A stretch of 46,463 bases of DNA, taken from an uncultured Ruthenibacterium sp. GTDB lineage: Bacteria; Bacillota; Clostridia; Oscillospirales; Ruminococcaceae. Location: assembly GCA_944388395.1 (NCBI GenBank), contig CALXIP010000032.1, positions 1 through 46,463 on the forward strand. Reading direction: 5' to 3'. A program made the translations under genes and the position numbers. The notes below the pieces were generated by a model, which was not told where the DNA came from, did no database searches, and saw only the letters and a list, made by a program, of their open reading frames with translations. Positions 1 through 11,214 of this stretch are shown here, one piece after another; within the stretch, counting starts at the first letter, position 1; each line of letters opens with the position of its first letter.

Positions 1-258
1 AAAGGCGGGCCCGAAATTGGATATTGGCGCAGGAAAACACAGTCGGTGTTCAGGCACGCCAGCCACAGAATTCACACAGAGACTGAAACGATTCCGTGTT
101 TTCTTCCAGAATGTTTTGAAGGTGGCAAAAGAAAGCTTTCAAATAAGACATAAAAAACGCATCCTTTCGTTGTGTTTGTTTTGAACAGGTTTTATCTTAC
201 TGCCCGATGATAAACATTGGGTAAACAAAGCGGTTTATGATTCGTTTAACTTTGTGAA
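1..258. other. left edge, no recognised gene
   Basis: I see no supported gene here. On the plus strand an open frame runs in from the left edge to a stop near 183 and contains a basic stretch (RLKRFRVFF). It has no visible start and matches nothing I know, so it could be the 3' end of a gene outside the window or chance. The stretch ends at the terminator hairpin at 259-292. Confidence 0.3.
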
Positions 259-292
259 AAAAAGGCGACAGCCAAGCGTCTGTCGCCTTTTT
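259..292 (-). terminator. Rho-independent terminator, probably bidirectional
   Basis: A perfect 13-bp stem (259-271 with 280-292) encloses an 8-nt loop. On the minus strand the stem runs into a T tract of seven (complement of 257-263). On the plus strand it is followed by TTTTTATAT. It could end a transcript from either side. It is separate from the terminator of the DUF1846 gene, so it probably serves another transcript. Confidence 0.75.
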
Positions 293-299
293 ATATATC

Positions 300-456
300 C
301 TGAACAGGCAGCACAACGGTGATTCGCGTCCTGATGCCAGGGCCTGCTTACTCTCCGCAAAATCGGAGGAGAGATGTTGGAAAATGCAGCATGCCGGCTG
401 ATATTGTTGTTATCGTCTGCCATACCGCGCAGAACGGACACACGGTCCCTTTTCAC
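300..456 (-). other. hairpin-rich segment between two terminators; possible small RNA
   Basis: This stretch lies between two minus-strand terminators. It contains short inverted repeats, for example GGAC/GTCC around 435-448 and CTCTCCG/CGGAGGAGAG around 351-373. A 73-codon minus-strand frame from a GTG at 456 lacks a ribosome site and resembles no family I recognise. A minus-strand RNA of about 180-200 nt ending at 259 would explain the second terminator, but I see no clear promoter for it. Confidence 0.25.
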
Positions 457-464
457 TGCTTAAC

Positions 465-491
465 AAAAAAGGCAGCCCTTGGCGGGCTGCC
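465..491 (-). terminator. terminator of the DUF1846 gene
   Basis: The stem GGCAGCCC (471-478) pairs with GGGCTGCC (484-491). On the minus strand it is followed by six T residues (465-470). It lies 16 bases past the stop codon of the minus-strand gene. Confidence 0.9.
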
Positions 492-506
492 CGAATCACA
501 GTGGGT

Positions 507-1985
507 TTAGAAGAACAGGTCTTTGCTGGGGTATACAGGCTCGCAGGTCAGGCGAAGGCCCATTTTGCGCAGCGTGCCCTCGTCACCGGTGTGCAGCATG
601 GTGGTGGAGTGCATTTCGCAATCGCGCAGCGTGGACAGTTCTTCCATGGCGCGGGCCGTCATGGTGTTGGTGGCAGCGGTGATGGCCAGGGCTGCCAGAA
701 CATCGTCCACTTTCAGTACGCTGGAACGGCTTCCCAGAATATTGATCTTCAGTTTCAGAATCGGTTCCAGAACAATGGGGCTGATGAGCATCAGCGAATC
801 GTCGATGCCGGCCAGCACTTTGATGGCGTTCAGAACGCAGGAAGAGGAAGCGCTCATCAGATTGGACGCTTTTCCGGTGACGACCTGTCCGTTGGGGAGC
901 TGGATAGCCGTAGCGGCTACGCCGGATGCTTTGCTCTTTTCAAGAGCCGGGTCCACCACAGCGCGGTCATGGGGATTAATGCCCATCTCCTGCATGATGC
1001 GCTTGATTTTGTCCACGGCATCCTGAGTCCCTTTGCCCTGCTTATGGTCGCACAGCGCTTTGAAGAAACGGCGAATGATTTCCTGTCCGGATGCCTCGCG
1101 GACCACCTGATCGTCCGTGATGGCGTAACCGACCATATTCACGCCCATGTCGGTGGGAGACTGATATACATTGTCTCCGGAAATGCGGGACAGGATGTTC
1201 CGCACGATGGGGAATGCCTCTACGTCGCGGTTGTAGTTGACAGTGGTTTTTCCGTAGGCTTCCAAATGGAACGGATCGATCATATTCACGTCGGCCAGAT
1301 CGGCGGTAGCCGCCTCATAAGCCAGGTTGACCGGATGTTTCAGCGGCAGGTTCCATACGGGGAAGGTCTCGAATTTGGCGTAACCTGCCCGGCGGCCCAG
1401 CCGAATCTCATGATACACCTGGGACAAGCAGGTGGCCAGTTTGCCGGAGCCGGGACCGGGAGCGGTCACGACCACCAGAGGTTTGGTTGTTTCGATGTAG
1501 GGGTTGGCGCCGTAGCCTTCGTCGCTGCAGATGTAATCAATATCAGTGGGATAGCCCTTGATGGGACGATGAATGTAGTTTTTAACGCCGCGCATGGTCA
1601 GTTTCATGCTGAAGGCGTCCGCTGCGCTTTGGCCGGTGTACTGGGTGATGACCACGCTGTTTACGCTGATGCCCATGGCGGTGATGTCGTCGATCAGGCG
1701 CAGAACCTCCATGTCATAGCTGATGCCAAGGTCCGCACGAACTTTGGTCTTTTCAATGTCACCGGCGCTGACCGCAAAAATGATCTCCGCCTGATCGCGC
1801 AGTTCATACAGAAGCCGGATCTTGCCGTTGGCGTCGTAACCCGGCAGAACGCGTGCCGCGTGATAATCGTCAAACAGCTTTCCGCCGAATTCCAGATACA
1901 GCTTGCCGTCAAAATGACTGATTCGCTCCAGAATATGTTCTTTTTGCTTTTGAATATAAAGGCTGTTGTCAAACCCTTTTTGCAT
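507..1985 (-). CDS. DUF1846 family protein
   Basis: This 492-residue protein belongs to the DUF1846/UPF0371 family, whose usual length is about 490-505 residues and whose biochemical role is not firmly established. A glycine-rich loop (APGPGSGKLATCLSQ) near the middle resembles a nucleotide-binding turn, and the tail (CEPVYPSKDLFF) is typical of the family. I place the start at the ATG at 1985, which follows a purine-rich site (GAAGAGGGG). The frame is open further upstream, to 2168, but that extension is hydrophobic and lacks family similarity. The gene is monocistronic, with its own terminator at 465-491, and is divergent from the ATP synthase operon. The family assignment is confident; the function is unknown. 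Confidence 0.9.
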   Translation of the reverse strand: MQKGFDNSLYIQKQKEHILERISHFDGKLYLEFGGKLFDDYHAARVLPGYDANGKIRLLYELRDQAEIIFAVSAGDIEKTKVRADLGISYDMEVLRLIDDITAMGISVNSVVITQYTGQSAADAFSMKLTMRGVKNYIHRPIKGYPTDIDYICSDEGYGANPYIETTKPLVVVTAPGPGSGKLATCLSQVYHEIRLGRRAGYAKFETFPVWNLPLKHPVNLAYEAATADLADVNMIDPFHLEAYGKTTVNYNRDVEAFPIVRNILSRISGDNVYQSPTDMGVNMVGYAITDDQVVREASGQEIIRRFFKALCDHKQGKGTQDAVDKIKRIMQEMGINPHDRAVVDPALEKSKASGVAATAIQLPNGQVVTGKASNLMSASSSCVLNAIKVLAGIDDSLMLISPIVLEPILKLKINILGSRSSVLKVDDVLAALAITAATNTMTARAMEELSTLRDCEMHSTTMLHTGDEGTLRKMGLRLTCEPVYPSKDLFF

Positions 1986-2278
1986 ACGATGCTGCCCCTC
2001 TTCCCATTCTGATAAAGACTGTAAAATAACAAGATGCCGGAACACGCCGGCATGAACACAACTATTAATAAGGATACCATTAAATGGCCTGATTAGACAA
2101 GTTCCTTTCAAAAAAATGTTTGTTAAAATTATCACGTTGAAACCCGTCAGAATTTGGTATTCCTGCATGAAAAACTGAAAATTCCGCTCTGCGGATTCTC
2201 GGTTTGCTTTTCGGGCAAAATGTAAATGTTGGATTGTACAACTTTGGAAAAGTATACAATAAAAAAGATGGTTTTCGT
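1986..2278. other. divergent intergenic region
   Basis: This AT-rich spacer separates the DUF1846 gene from the ATP synthase promoter. A 7-bp hairpin (ATGCCGG 2034-2040 with CCGGCAT 2047-2053) lies in the probable 5' leader of the DUF1846 transcript and is followed on the minus strand by CTTGTTATTTT, so it could be an attenuator. A weak minus-strand promoter (TTGTCT, 18 nt, TATCCT) is possible near 2068-2100. No gene is visible. Confidence 0.35.
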
Positions 2279-2307
2279 TTGTATTTACGCAGTTTTTTCG
2301 TTATAAT
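2279..2307 (+). promoter_or_regulatory. promoter of the ATP synthase operon
   Basis: The -35 TTGTAT (2279-2284), a 17-nt spacer and the -10 TATAAT (2302-2307) make a good vegetative promoter. Transcription would begin near 2314, leaving a leader of about 20 nt before the first gene. Confidence 0.75.
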
Positions 2308-2334
2308 ATAAAGTAAATTTGTACGGTACAGGCG

Positions 2335-2622
2335 GTGCGCGCTTTGCAGAAAAACGGATGGCTGAAAGTGATGCGGTATTTGTCGTGGCTCACCCAAGTG
2401 GGGTTTTCCATGGCGGCACCGCTCATTCTGCTTTTGCTGGGGGCCCATTGGCTGGTGAACAGCCGCGGCTGGGGCGTTTGGGTCTATGTGGCGGCCATTG
2501 TACTGGGCATTGGCGCGGGTGCTTCGTCCTTTGCGCAGTTTGCAGGCTTTTTTCAGCGTCAAATGCAGGAAAAGCCGGACGGGGACAGCTCCTCTTTGGA
2601 CGCGTCGAAAAAAAAGAAATAA
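2335..2622 (+). CDS. AtpZ/AtpI-like small membrane protein
   Basis: This 95-residue protein has two hydrophobic helices (about residues 24-40 and 48-68) and a lysine-ended, charged C terminus. It fits the AtpZ/AtpI-related family that commonly opens F-type ATP synthase operons; members are proposed to help c-ring assembly or cation uptake. It is the first gene after the promoter. The start chosen is GTG at 2335, with only a weak AGG nearby; TTG at 2344 or ATG at 2371 are alternatives, and the conserved helical part lies after all three. The next gene begins 12 bases downstream behind an AAAGGAGG site that overlaps this gene's stop region, suggesting coupled expression. Confidence 0.75.
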   Translation: MRALQKNGWLKVMRYLSWLTQVGFSMAAPLILLLLGAHWLVNSRGWGVWVYVAAIVLGIGAGASSFAQFAGFFQRQMQEKPDGDSSSLDASKKKK

Positions 2623-2634
2623 AGGAGGAACCCG

Positions 2635-3033
2635 ATGCATAAAACTTCATCAGCCATCGTGAAAACGACCGGCCAGATCGCACTGGGCGAGGCGGTCGGA
2701 TTGGTTGTGATGGTGGCGGTGTTTGCGCTTTTGGGGCAATTTGATTACACGGTAGTGACCGGTGCGCTTTTGGGCGGTGCGGGCGCCGTGCTCAATTTCT
2801 TTTTGATGTCCCTTACCGTAAAGAAGTCAGCGGGGCGCGGTGTACAGGGAAAGAACCGCATGATTTTGTCCTATTTCCTGCGGATGCTGCTGATGGTCGG
2901 CGTGATGGTTGTGGGAATCATTTGTCCGTATTTCCACTGGCTGGCCGTAATGCTGCCTTATCTCATGCCCACGCTGACGATTTACGCCATGCGGTTGCTG
3001 GGCCTTTACCGGCCCGAGCAGGGCGATTCGTAA
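2635..3033 (+). CDS. atpI: ATP synthase subunit I
   Basis: This 132-residue integral membrane protein has about four hydrophobic segments, as expected for the AtpI family (ATP synthase protein I). AtpI homologues lie directly upstream of atpB and have been implicated in assembling the c-ring in some bacteria. The ATG at 2635 follows a near-perfect AAAGGAGG site at 2622-2629. A GC-rich inverted repeat (CGGCC/GGCCG) sits in the 66-base gap to atpB and might set transcript stability. The family is weakly conserved, so the call rests on size, hydropathy and position. Confidence 0.8.
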   Translation: MHKTSSAIVKTTGQIALGEAVGLVVMVAVFALLGQFDYTVVTGALLGGAGAVLNFFLMSLTVKKSAGRGVQGKNRMILSYFLRMLLMVGVMVVGIICPYFHWLAVMLPYLMPTLTIYAMRLLGLYRPEQGDS

Positions 3034-3099
3034 AGTAATAAAAGGCCCGGCCGCCTGGCCGAGCTGATTTTAGGGGAAAAGAGAGGTGATCAAGCAGCA

Positions 3100-3849
3100 A
3101 TGGAAATTTCAATCAACGGCGCACCGGTTTATTTTACGCTGGATGTGTTTGGCGGAATCCCCATTTCAGCCACGCTGGTGGTGACGTGGGCGATTATGCT
3201 GCTGTTGACAGGACTGTGCATTTGGATGACGCGTGATTTGAAAGTCGCGGGGATTTCCAAAAAACAGGCGGTTGCGGAGTTTTTGGTGACCACTGCGGAA
3301 AATTTTGTGAATAACAATATGGGACCGAAGTGGTCGCGCTACATTCCGTTTATCGCCGCATTGTTCGCACTGTCGCTGTGCTCCAGTCTGTCCAGCCTTT
3401 TGGGACTGTTTGCACCGACGGCGGATCTTTCCACCGAACTGGCGTGGGCCATTGTGGTGTTCATCATGATCACGGGCACCAAAATTCGCTCCGGCGGCGT
3501 AGGCGGATACTTGAAGGGCTTCACCAAGCCGATTTTCATTCTCACGCCCTTCAACATCATCAGTGAGCTGGCTACGCCGATCTCCATGGCGTTCCGTCAT
3601 TTCGGCAACATCATTTCGGGCACGGTCATCAGCACGCTGGTGTACGCAGCTCTGGCGACGGCAAACCGAGCGCTGTTTGGGCTTTTGCCCGGCTTGGTTG
3701 GCGATTTGTTGGGGGAGATCCCGTTCCTTTCGGTGGGTGTTCCCGCAGTGCTCAGTCTGTATTTTGACTGGTTCTCCAGCTTTATGCAGGCATTCATTTT
3801 CTGCATGCTGACCATGATGTATATCGCAACGGCGGCGGAAGACGGTTGA
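3100..3849 (+). CDS. atpB: F1Fo ATP synthase subunit a
   Basis: Subunit a forms the two ion half-channels at the rim of the c-ring in the cytoplasmic membrane. The 249-residue length is normal. The signature MAFRHFGN (about residues 163-170) carries the essential stator arginine, here Arg166, which contacts the c-subunit carboxylate. Five to six hydrophobic segments are visible. A GAGGTG site lies about 12 bases before the ATG. The preserved arginine means the motor is expected to work, which matters because one of the two downstream c-subunits has lost its carboxylate. Confidence 0.97.
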   Translation: MEISINGAPVYFTLDVFGGIPISATLVVTWAIMLLLTGLCIWMTRDLKVAGISKKQAVAEFLVTTAENFVNNNMGPKWSRYIPFIAALFALSLCSSLSSLLGLFAPTADLSTELAWAIVVFIMITGTKIRSGGVGGYLKGFTKPIFILTPFNIISELATPISMAFRHFGNIISGTVISTLVYAALATANRALFGLLPGLVGDLLGEIPFLSVGVPAVLSLYFDWFSSFMQAFIFCMLTMMYIATAAEDG

Positions 3850-3884
3850 TTTGTTTTTGAAATCCAATAATTTTATATTTTTAG

Positions 3885-4157
<273 letters not shown>

Positions 4158-4191
4158 TGTTTTCACGCCAGTCAATGCAAAGGAGGGATAG

Positions 4192-4455
<264 letters not shown>

Positions 4456-4488
4456 TCCCACTGCGAACAAAAAAGGAGGGAGCCCGGA

Positions 4489-4992
4489 ATGGAATATCAG
4501 TCCCTGGTCGGAGTTGTGCCATGGACCTTTGTTGCGCAGATCTGCAACTTGTTTATTCAGGCCTTTTTGTTTAAGAAGTTCCTGTTTAAACCGATCAAGG
4601 CAATTATGGACAAGCGCGCGCAGCAGGTGGATGAAACCTATGCGGCTGCCGAGCAGGCGCAAAAGAGCGCGCAGGAAATGAAAGACGAGTACGAGCAGCG
4701 TTTGGCAAGCGCTAAGCAGGAAGCCAGTGAAATTGTGAAAGCGGCCAATGTGCGGGCCAGCGCGCAGGCCGAGCAGCTGGTGGGCCAGGCGCGTGAAGAG
4801 GCCGCGGCACTGAAGGTGAAAGCGGAGAAGGACATTGAAGCCGAGCGCAGAAAAGCTGCAGGCGAGCTGAAAAATGACATCTCTGCATTGGCGCTGGATT
4901 TGGCAGGTAAGGTCGTGGAGCGCGAATTGGATGCCGATAAGCACAAGGATCTGATCGACGATTTTATCAGCCGTGTGGGTGATGCGTCATGA
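4489..4992 (+). CDS. atpF: F1Fo ATP synthase subunit b
   Basis: This 167-residue protein has one N-terminal membrane helix (about residues 8-27) and then a long, charged, alanine-rich coiled coil, the standard architecture of the peripheral stalk subunit b that ties Fo to F1. The start ATG follows AAAGGAGGG. The end overlaps atpH by four bases (ATGA at 4989-4992), implying translational coupling. Only one b gene is present, so the stalk is probably a homodimer. Confidence 0.96.
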   Translation: MEYQSLVGVVPWTFVAQICNLFIQAFLFKKFLFKPIKAIMDKRAQQVDETYAAAEQAQKSAQEMKDEYEQRLASAKQEASEIVKAANVRASAQAEQLVGQAREEAAALKVKAEKDIEAERRKAAGELKNDISALALDLAGKVVERELDADKHKDLIDDFISRVGDAS

Positions 4993-5525
4993 CCGCGGCG
5001 CAAAAGGAATACGGCGGCGCGCTGTATGAACTGGCGGCGGAAGAAAAGTGCGAAGATCAGGTGCTGGAAGGCCTTCAGCTGACACAGCGCCTGTTCCGCG
5101 AAAACCCGGACTATTCCAAGCTGCTTTTGCAGCCGTCCATCCGAAAGGAAGATCGTCTGGCGCTTTTAGACCAGGCTTTGGGCGGAAATGTGCAGCCGTA
5201 TGTGCTCAATTTTTTAAAAATTCTGTGCGAACGTCGGGCGCTGTCCGATTTGGACGGCTGCGTGGCGGAATTTTGTGCGCGGCTGTATGAAGCGCGCGGT
5301 ATTTTGCCGGTAACGGCGATCAGTGCGGTTCCCCTGACGGAACAGCAGACGCAGGCGCTGAAAGAAAAGCTTGCGCAGGTCACGGGAAAAAGCATTTTGA
5401 TCGAAAACAAAGTGGACGAAGCTCTTGTGGGCGGAATCAAAGTAGAGTATGAAGGCAAAGAGCTGGACGGCTCTGTGGCGGGACGTTTTGAGGCGCTGCG
5501 CCAGATGCTTTTGGAAAGTTGGTGA
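4989..5525 (+). CDS. atpH: F1Fo ATP synthase subunit delta
   Basis: This 178-residue OSCP/delta subunit links the peripheral stalk to the top of the F1 head. The helical N-terminal domain begins with [12 protein letters not shown], and the C-terminal domain contains [18 protein letters not shown], the family's conserved G-G-x-x-v segment. It overlaps atpF by four bases and ends four bases before the start of atpA, so translation of the three genes is probably coupled. Confidence 0.96.
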   Translation: MTAAQKEYGGALYELAAEEKCEDQVLEGLQLTQRLFRENPDYSKLLLQPSIRKEDRLALLDQALGGNVQPYVLNFLKILCERRALSDLDGCVAEFCARLYEARGILPVTAISAVPLTEQQTQALKEKLAQVTGKSILIENKVDEALVGGIKVEYEGKELDGSVAGRFEALRQMLLESW

Positions 5526-5529
5526 GAGG

Positions 5530-7050
<1,521 letters not shown>

Positions 7051-7065
7051 AGGAGGCACAAGCCG

Positions 7066-7923
7066 ATGGCTGCTTCATCGATGAAAGATATCAAGCTGCG
7101 CATGAAAAGCGTGGAAAGCACCATGCAGATCACCAAGGCGATGGAGCTTGTGGCCTCTTCCAAGCTGCGGCGCGCAAAACTGCACGCTGAGCAGACGCGC
7201 CCTTACTTTACCACGCTGCACCAGACGCTGATGGATATCTGCTATGGGAATACGGATTTTTCATCGCCTTATGTGCAGAAACGTGAAGTAAAAAAACGCT
7301 GTTATGTGATGATTGCCGGCGACCGGGGGCTCGCGGGCGGATACAACGCCAATCTGTTCCGGGCGATGGAGGAACATCGGGCCGGTGCGGACAGCGTGAT
7401 GCTTCCCATTGGCAAGAAGGCGGTGGAATATTGCCAGCGCCGCAAATTGCCCATTCTGACAGAGGATTACGCTCTGGCGGAAGATGTTCAAATGGACGAT
7501 TGCGCCGCCATGGCAAAGCTGCTTTGCCAGAGTTTCTGCAAGGGCGAATTTGACGAGCTGGAGATTGTGTACACCAACTTTGTCTCCATGCTGAGCCAGC
7601 AGCCGGCAGTTTTGAAAACATTGCCGCTGAATTATGACCGCGAGCTGGCAAAGGAAGAGAAGGGGCTGCACAATCTGACGCTGTACGAGCCGTCCAGTGA
7701 GGCGGTTTACAACGCCATTGTGCCCGAGTATGTTGCGGGCCTGATTTACGGCGCTCTGGCAGAGAGCGTGGCCAGTGAACAGGGCGCACGTCGCACAGCA
7801 ATGGATGCGGCCAGCAAAAACGCGAGCGAAATGATCGAGGATCTGTCTTTGCATTACAACCGTGCGCGTCAGGCGGCCATTACGCAGGAGATCACAGAGA
7901 TCGTGGCAGGTGCGGAAGCATAA
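7066..7923 (+). CDS. atpG: F1 ATP synthase subunit gamma
   Basis: The central rotor shaft subunit, 285 residues. The N-terminal helix contains the family signature (MKDIKLRMKSVEST then QITKAMELVASSKLRRA), and the C-terminal helix contains RRTAMDAASKNASEMI, which enters the alpha/beta hexamer. The middle Rossmann-like domain begins with RCYVMIAGDRGLAGGYN (first residue read as K/R in context). The ATG at 7066 follows AAAGGAGG. The 69-base gap to atpD is longer than the other gaps in the operon and holds a possible short upstream frame. Confidence 0.97.
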   Translation: MAASSMKDIKLRMKSVESTMQITKAMELVASSKLRRAKLHAEQTRPYFTTLHQTLMDICYGNTDFSSPYVQKREVKKRCYVMIAGDRGLAGGYNANLFRAMEEHRAGADSVMLPIGKKAVEYCQRRKLPILTEDYALAEDVQMDDCAAMAKLLCQSFCKGEFDELEIVYTNFVSMLSQQPAVLKTLPLNYDRELAKEEKGLHNLTLYEPSSEAVYNAIVPEYVAGLIYGALAESVASEQGARRTAMDAASKNASEMIEDLSLHYNRARQAAITQEITEIVAGAEA

Positions 7924-9387
<1,464 letters not shown>

Positions 9388-9408
9388 AGCGGGAAAGGAA
9401 GAGAGAGT

Positions 9409-9807
9409 ATGTCTACCTTTCATCTGCAGATTGTCACACCGGACGGCGGCTTTTTTGACGGAGAGGCCGAGCGCGTGAGCGTGCGCACCATTGACGGAGA
9501 GGCCGCGGTTCTGGGCAATCACATCCCGTATGTTACAGCACTCGGCACAGGCGAGGCGCGGGTCGTGGTGGATGGTCAAACGCGCAGGGCTGCCGCAAGC
9601 GGCGGCATGCTGGCGGTGACCCCCGGTCATGTGCGTGTGGTTGCGACCACCTTTGAGTGGGCAGAGGACATTGATGTGGAGCGTGCAAAACGCGCCAAGG
9701 AAGATGCCGAACAGCGCATTCAAAATGCAAAGGACCCGCACGAATTGCAGCTGGCCAAGGCGCGGCTGTCCCGTGCGCAGGTTCGTTTGAACGTGGCAAA
9801 ACGATAA
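9409..9807 (+). CDS. atpC: F1 ATP synthase subunit epsilon
   Basis: The 132-residue regulatory subunit has an N-terminal beta sandwich (FHLQIVTPDGGFFDGEAE, then GNHIPYVTALGTG) and a C-terminal helical hairpin rich in Ala, Lys and Arg that can inhibit hydrolysis. It is the last gene of the operon and is followed closely by a strong terminator. Confidence 0.96.
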   Translation: MSTFHLQIVTPDGGFFDGEAERVSVRTIDGEAAVLGNHIPYVTALGTGEARVVVDGQTRRAAASGGMLAVTPGHVRVVATTFEWAEDIDVERAKRAKEDAEQRIQNAKDPHELQLAKARLSRAQVRLNVAKR

Positions 9808-9811
9808 AAGC

Positions 9812-9850
9812 AAAAACGGGCGTTCCGCTTTTACGGAACGTCCGTTTTTT
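9812..9850 (+). terminator. terminator of the ATP synthase operon
   Basis: A long stem (AAAAACGG-CGTTCCG paired with CGGAACG-CCGTTTTT, one G:T pair) with a short loop is followed by a T tract, just after the atpC stop codon. Confidence 0.93.
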
Positions 9851-9879
9851 ATGTTGAAATGAAAGTAAGATCGAATGGA

Positions 9880-9908
9880 TGACAGCCGCTGTTCAATTGT
9901 GGTATACT
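9880..9908 (+). promoter_or_regulatory. extended -10 promoter of the flippase operon
   Basis: TGACAG (9880-9885), a 17-nt spacer, and TATACT (9903-9908) preceded by TGG (extended -10). The GTGGTATACT core recurs at other promoters in the window. Confidence 0.7.
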
Positions 9909-9944
9909 AAAATTTACGATGGTTTTAAAAAGGAGGCGGTTGCT

Positions 9945-11201
9945 TTGCCGGGTGCGAATGCAATGCGGCGAAATTTTCTGTGGAATACCTTTGGAAATAT
10001 TCTTTACATGGGATGTCAGTTCCTGTGCGGCATTCTTGTAGTTCGGTTGGCAGGCGAAGTGAACTCCGGCAATTACAACATCGCGCTGGCAGTGACCAAT
10101 ATTTTTGTGTCGGTCGCTTCCTATGGAATGTACAGCTTTCAAGTTTCGGACGTTGAGAACAAGTATTCACAGAGTACGTACATTGCCAGCCGGATGACTA
10201 CCTGTGTTCTGGCGACGGTTTTGTGTATGGGATATACGCTGCTGGGGGCGACTTTGGGCGAGAACCCTTACAGCAAACTGCAATGTGCCTGTATTCTGCT
10301 GTATCAGGCTTACCGGATGGTGGAATCCATCACGGATGTATACAATGCCATTGACCAGCAGAACGAACGGCTGGACATTGTGGGAAAAACGTATGCTGTG
10401 CGCGGCGTTGCTTCGCTGGCGGTGTTTGTGGCGGTTCTGTGGGTCACGCATGACATGGTCCTTACACTGCTGTTTATGGTTGCGGTGAATGTACTGCTGT
10501 TCTTTTTTTATACGCTTCCCAAGGCCAGGCCTTTTTACACCCGTTCGGCTGTGACAGAGAGCGCTGTTTTGGCGCTTCTGTGGGAGTGCCTGCCGCTTGC
10601 CGTTTATAATGTACTGGCCAATACAACGGCGTCCATTCCCAAACTTATGCTGGAAAAAATTCTGGGGGAAACGGCGCTGGGAATCTACAGCCCTGTGACG
10701 CAGCCGGTTCTTCTTCTGCAGGTGGGTGCTACGTATCTGTTTACACCTTTCATCACGCTGTTTGCACAGAATTATGCCGAGCGGAACCGCCGGGGATTTT
10801 ACAAAGCAATTTTGGCGGTACAGGGCATTGTGCTGGCGCTTTTGCCGGCGGGCCTTCTGGTTTGCCGTTATTTGGGCCGCTGGGGCCTGGCGGTATTTGT
10901 GGGCGCGGGCTTGGAAAGTTATGCGTATCTGTTGGCTCCCATGGTGGTTTCGGCGGTGCTTACGGCCATGATGCTTTTCTACAGCATGGTGCTGACGGTG
11001 ATGCGCTGCATGCGCGGCCTGATTTTTGCAAATGTCTGCGGTATTATAACCGCTGCCTGCATCAGCAGCCCATGCATCCGCCGTTGGGAACTGCAGGGAA
11101 CGACCTTTGCGACCATCGGTGCGCTGTGTGTACAATGTGTCTGTCTGGCGGCCATTACACTGGTCAACGCAAGGCGTCATTTTGCTTCGGAAGATACGTA
11201 A
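9945..11201 (+). CDS. Wzx/MATE-like polysaccharide flippase
   Basis: This 418-residue polytopic membrane protein has about 12 hydrophobic segments and the layout of the oligosaccharide flippase/MVF superfamily, which moves lipid-linked sugars across the membrane. The N terminus (FLWNTFGNILYMGCQFL, then LAGEVNSGNYNIALAV) resembles that family. The best start is TTG at 9945, eight bases after AAGGAGG; the ATG at 9963 is too far from the site. The next membrane protein starts 13 bases downstream, so the two are one operon. I cannot tell which glycan it handles, and no glycosyltransferase lies beside it. Confidence 0.75.
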   Translation: MPGANAMRRNFLWNTFGNILYMGCQFLCGILVVRLAGEVNSGNYNIALAVTNIFVSVASYGMYSFQVSDVENKYSQSTYIASRMTTCVLATVLCMGYTLLGATLGENPYSKLQCACILLYQAYRMVESITDVYNAIDQQNERLDIVGKTYAVRGVASLAVFVAVLWVTHDMVLTLLFMVAVNVLLFFFYTLPKARPFYTRSAVTESAVLALLWECLPLAVYNVLANTTASIPKLMLEKILGETALGIYSPVTQPVLLLQVGATYLFTPFITLFAQNYAERNRRGFYKAILAVQGIVLALLPAGLLVCRYLGRWGLAVFVGAGLESYAYLLAPMVVSAVLTAMMLFYSMVLTVMRCMRGLIFANVCGIITAACISSPCIRRWELQGTTFATIGALCVQCVCLAAITLVNARRHFASEDT

Positions 11202-11214
11202 AAGGAGAGATTTT

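Noticed and set aside
235-456. A 73-codon minus-strand frame beginning GTG near the left end
   Set aside because: No ribosome site, runs through a terminator hairpin, no recognisable family; recorded instead as a possible structured RNA region.
501-2012. A 503-codon open frame on the plus strand opposite the DUF1846 gene
   Set aside because: It is the antisense shadow of a clearly recognised protein; GC-rich codons keep the opposite frame open, and it has no ribosome site.
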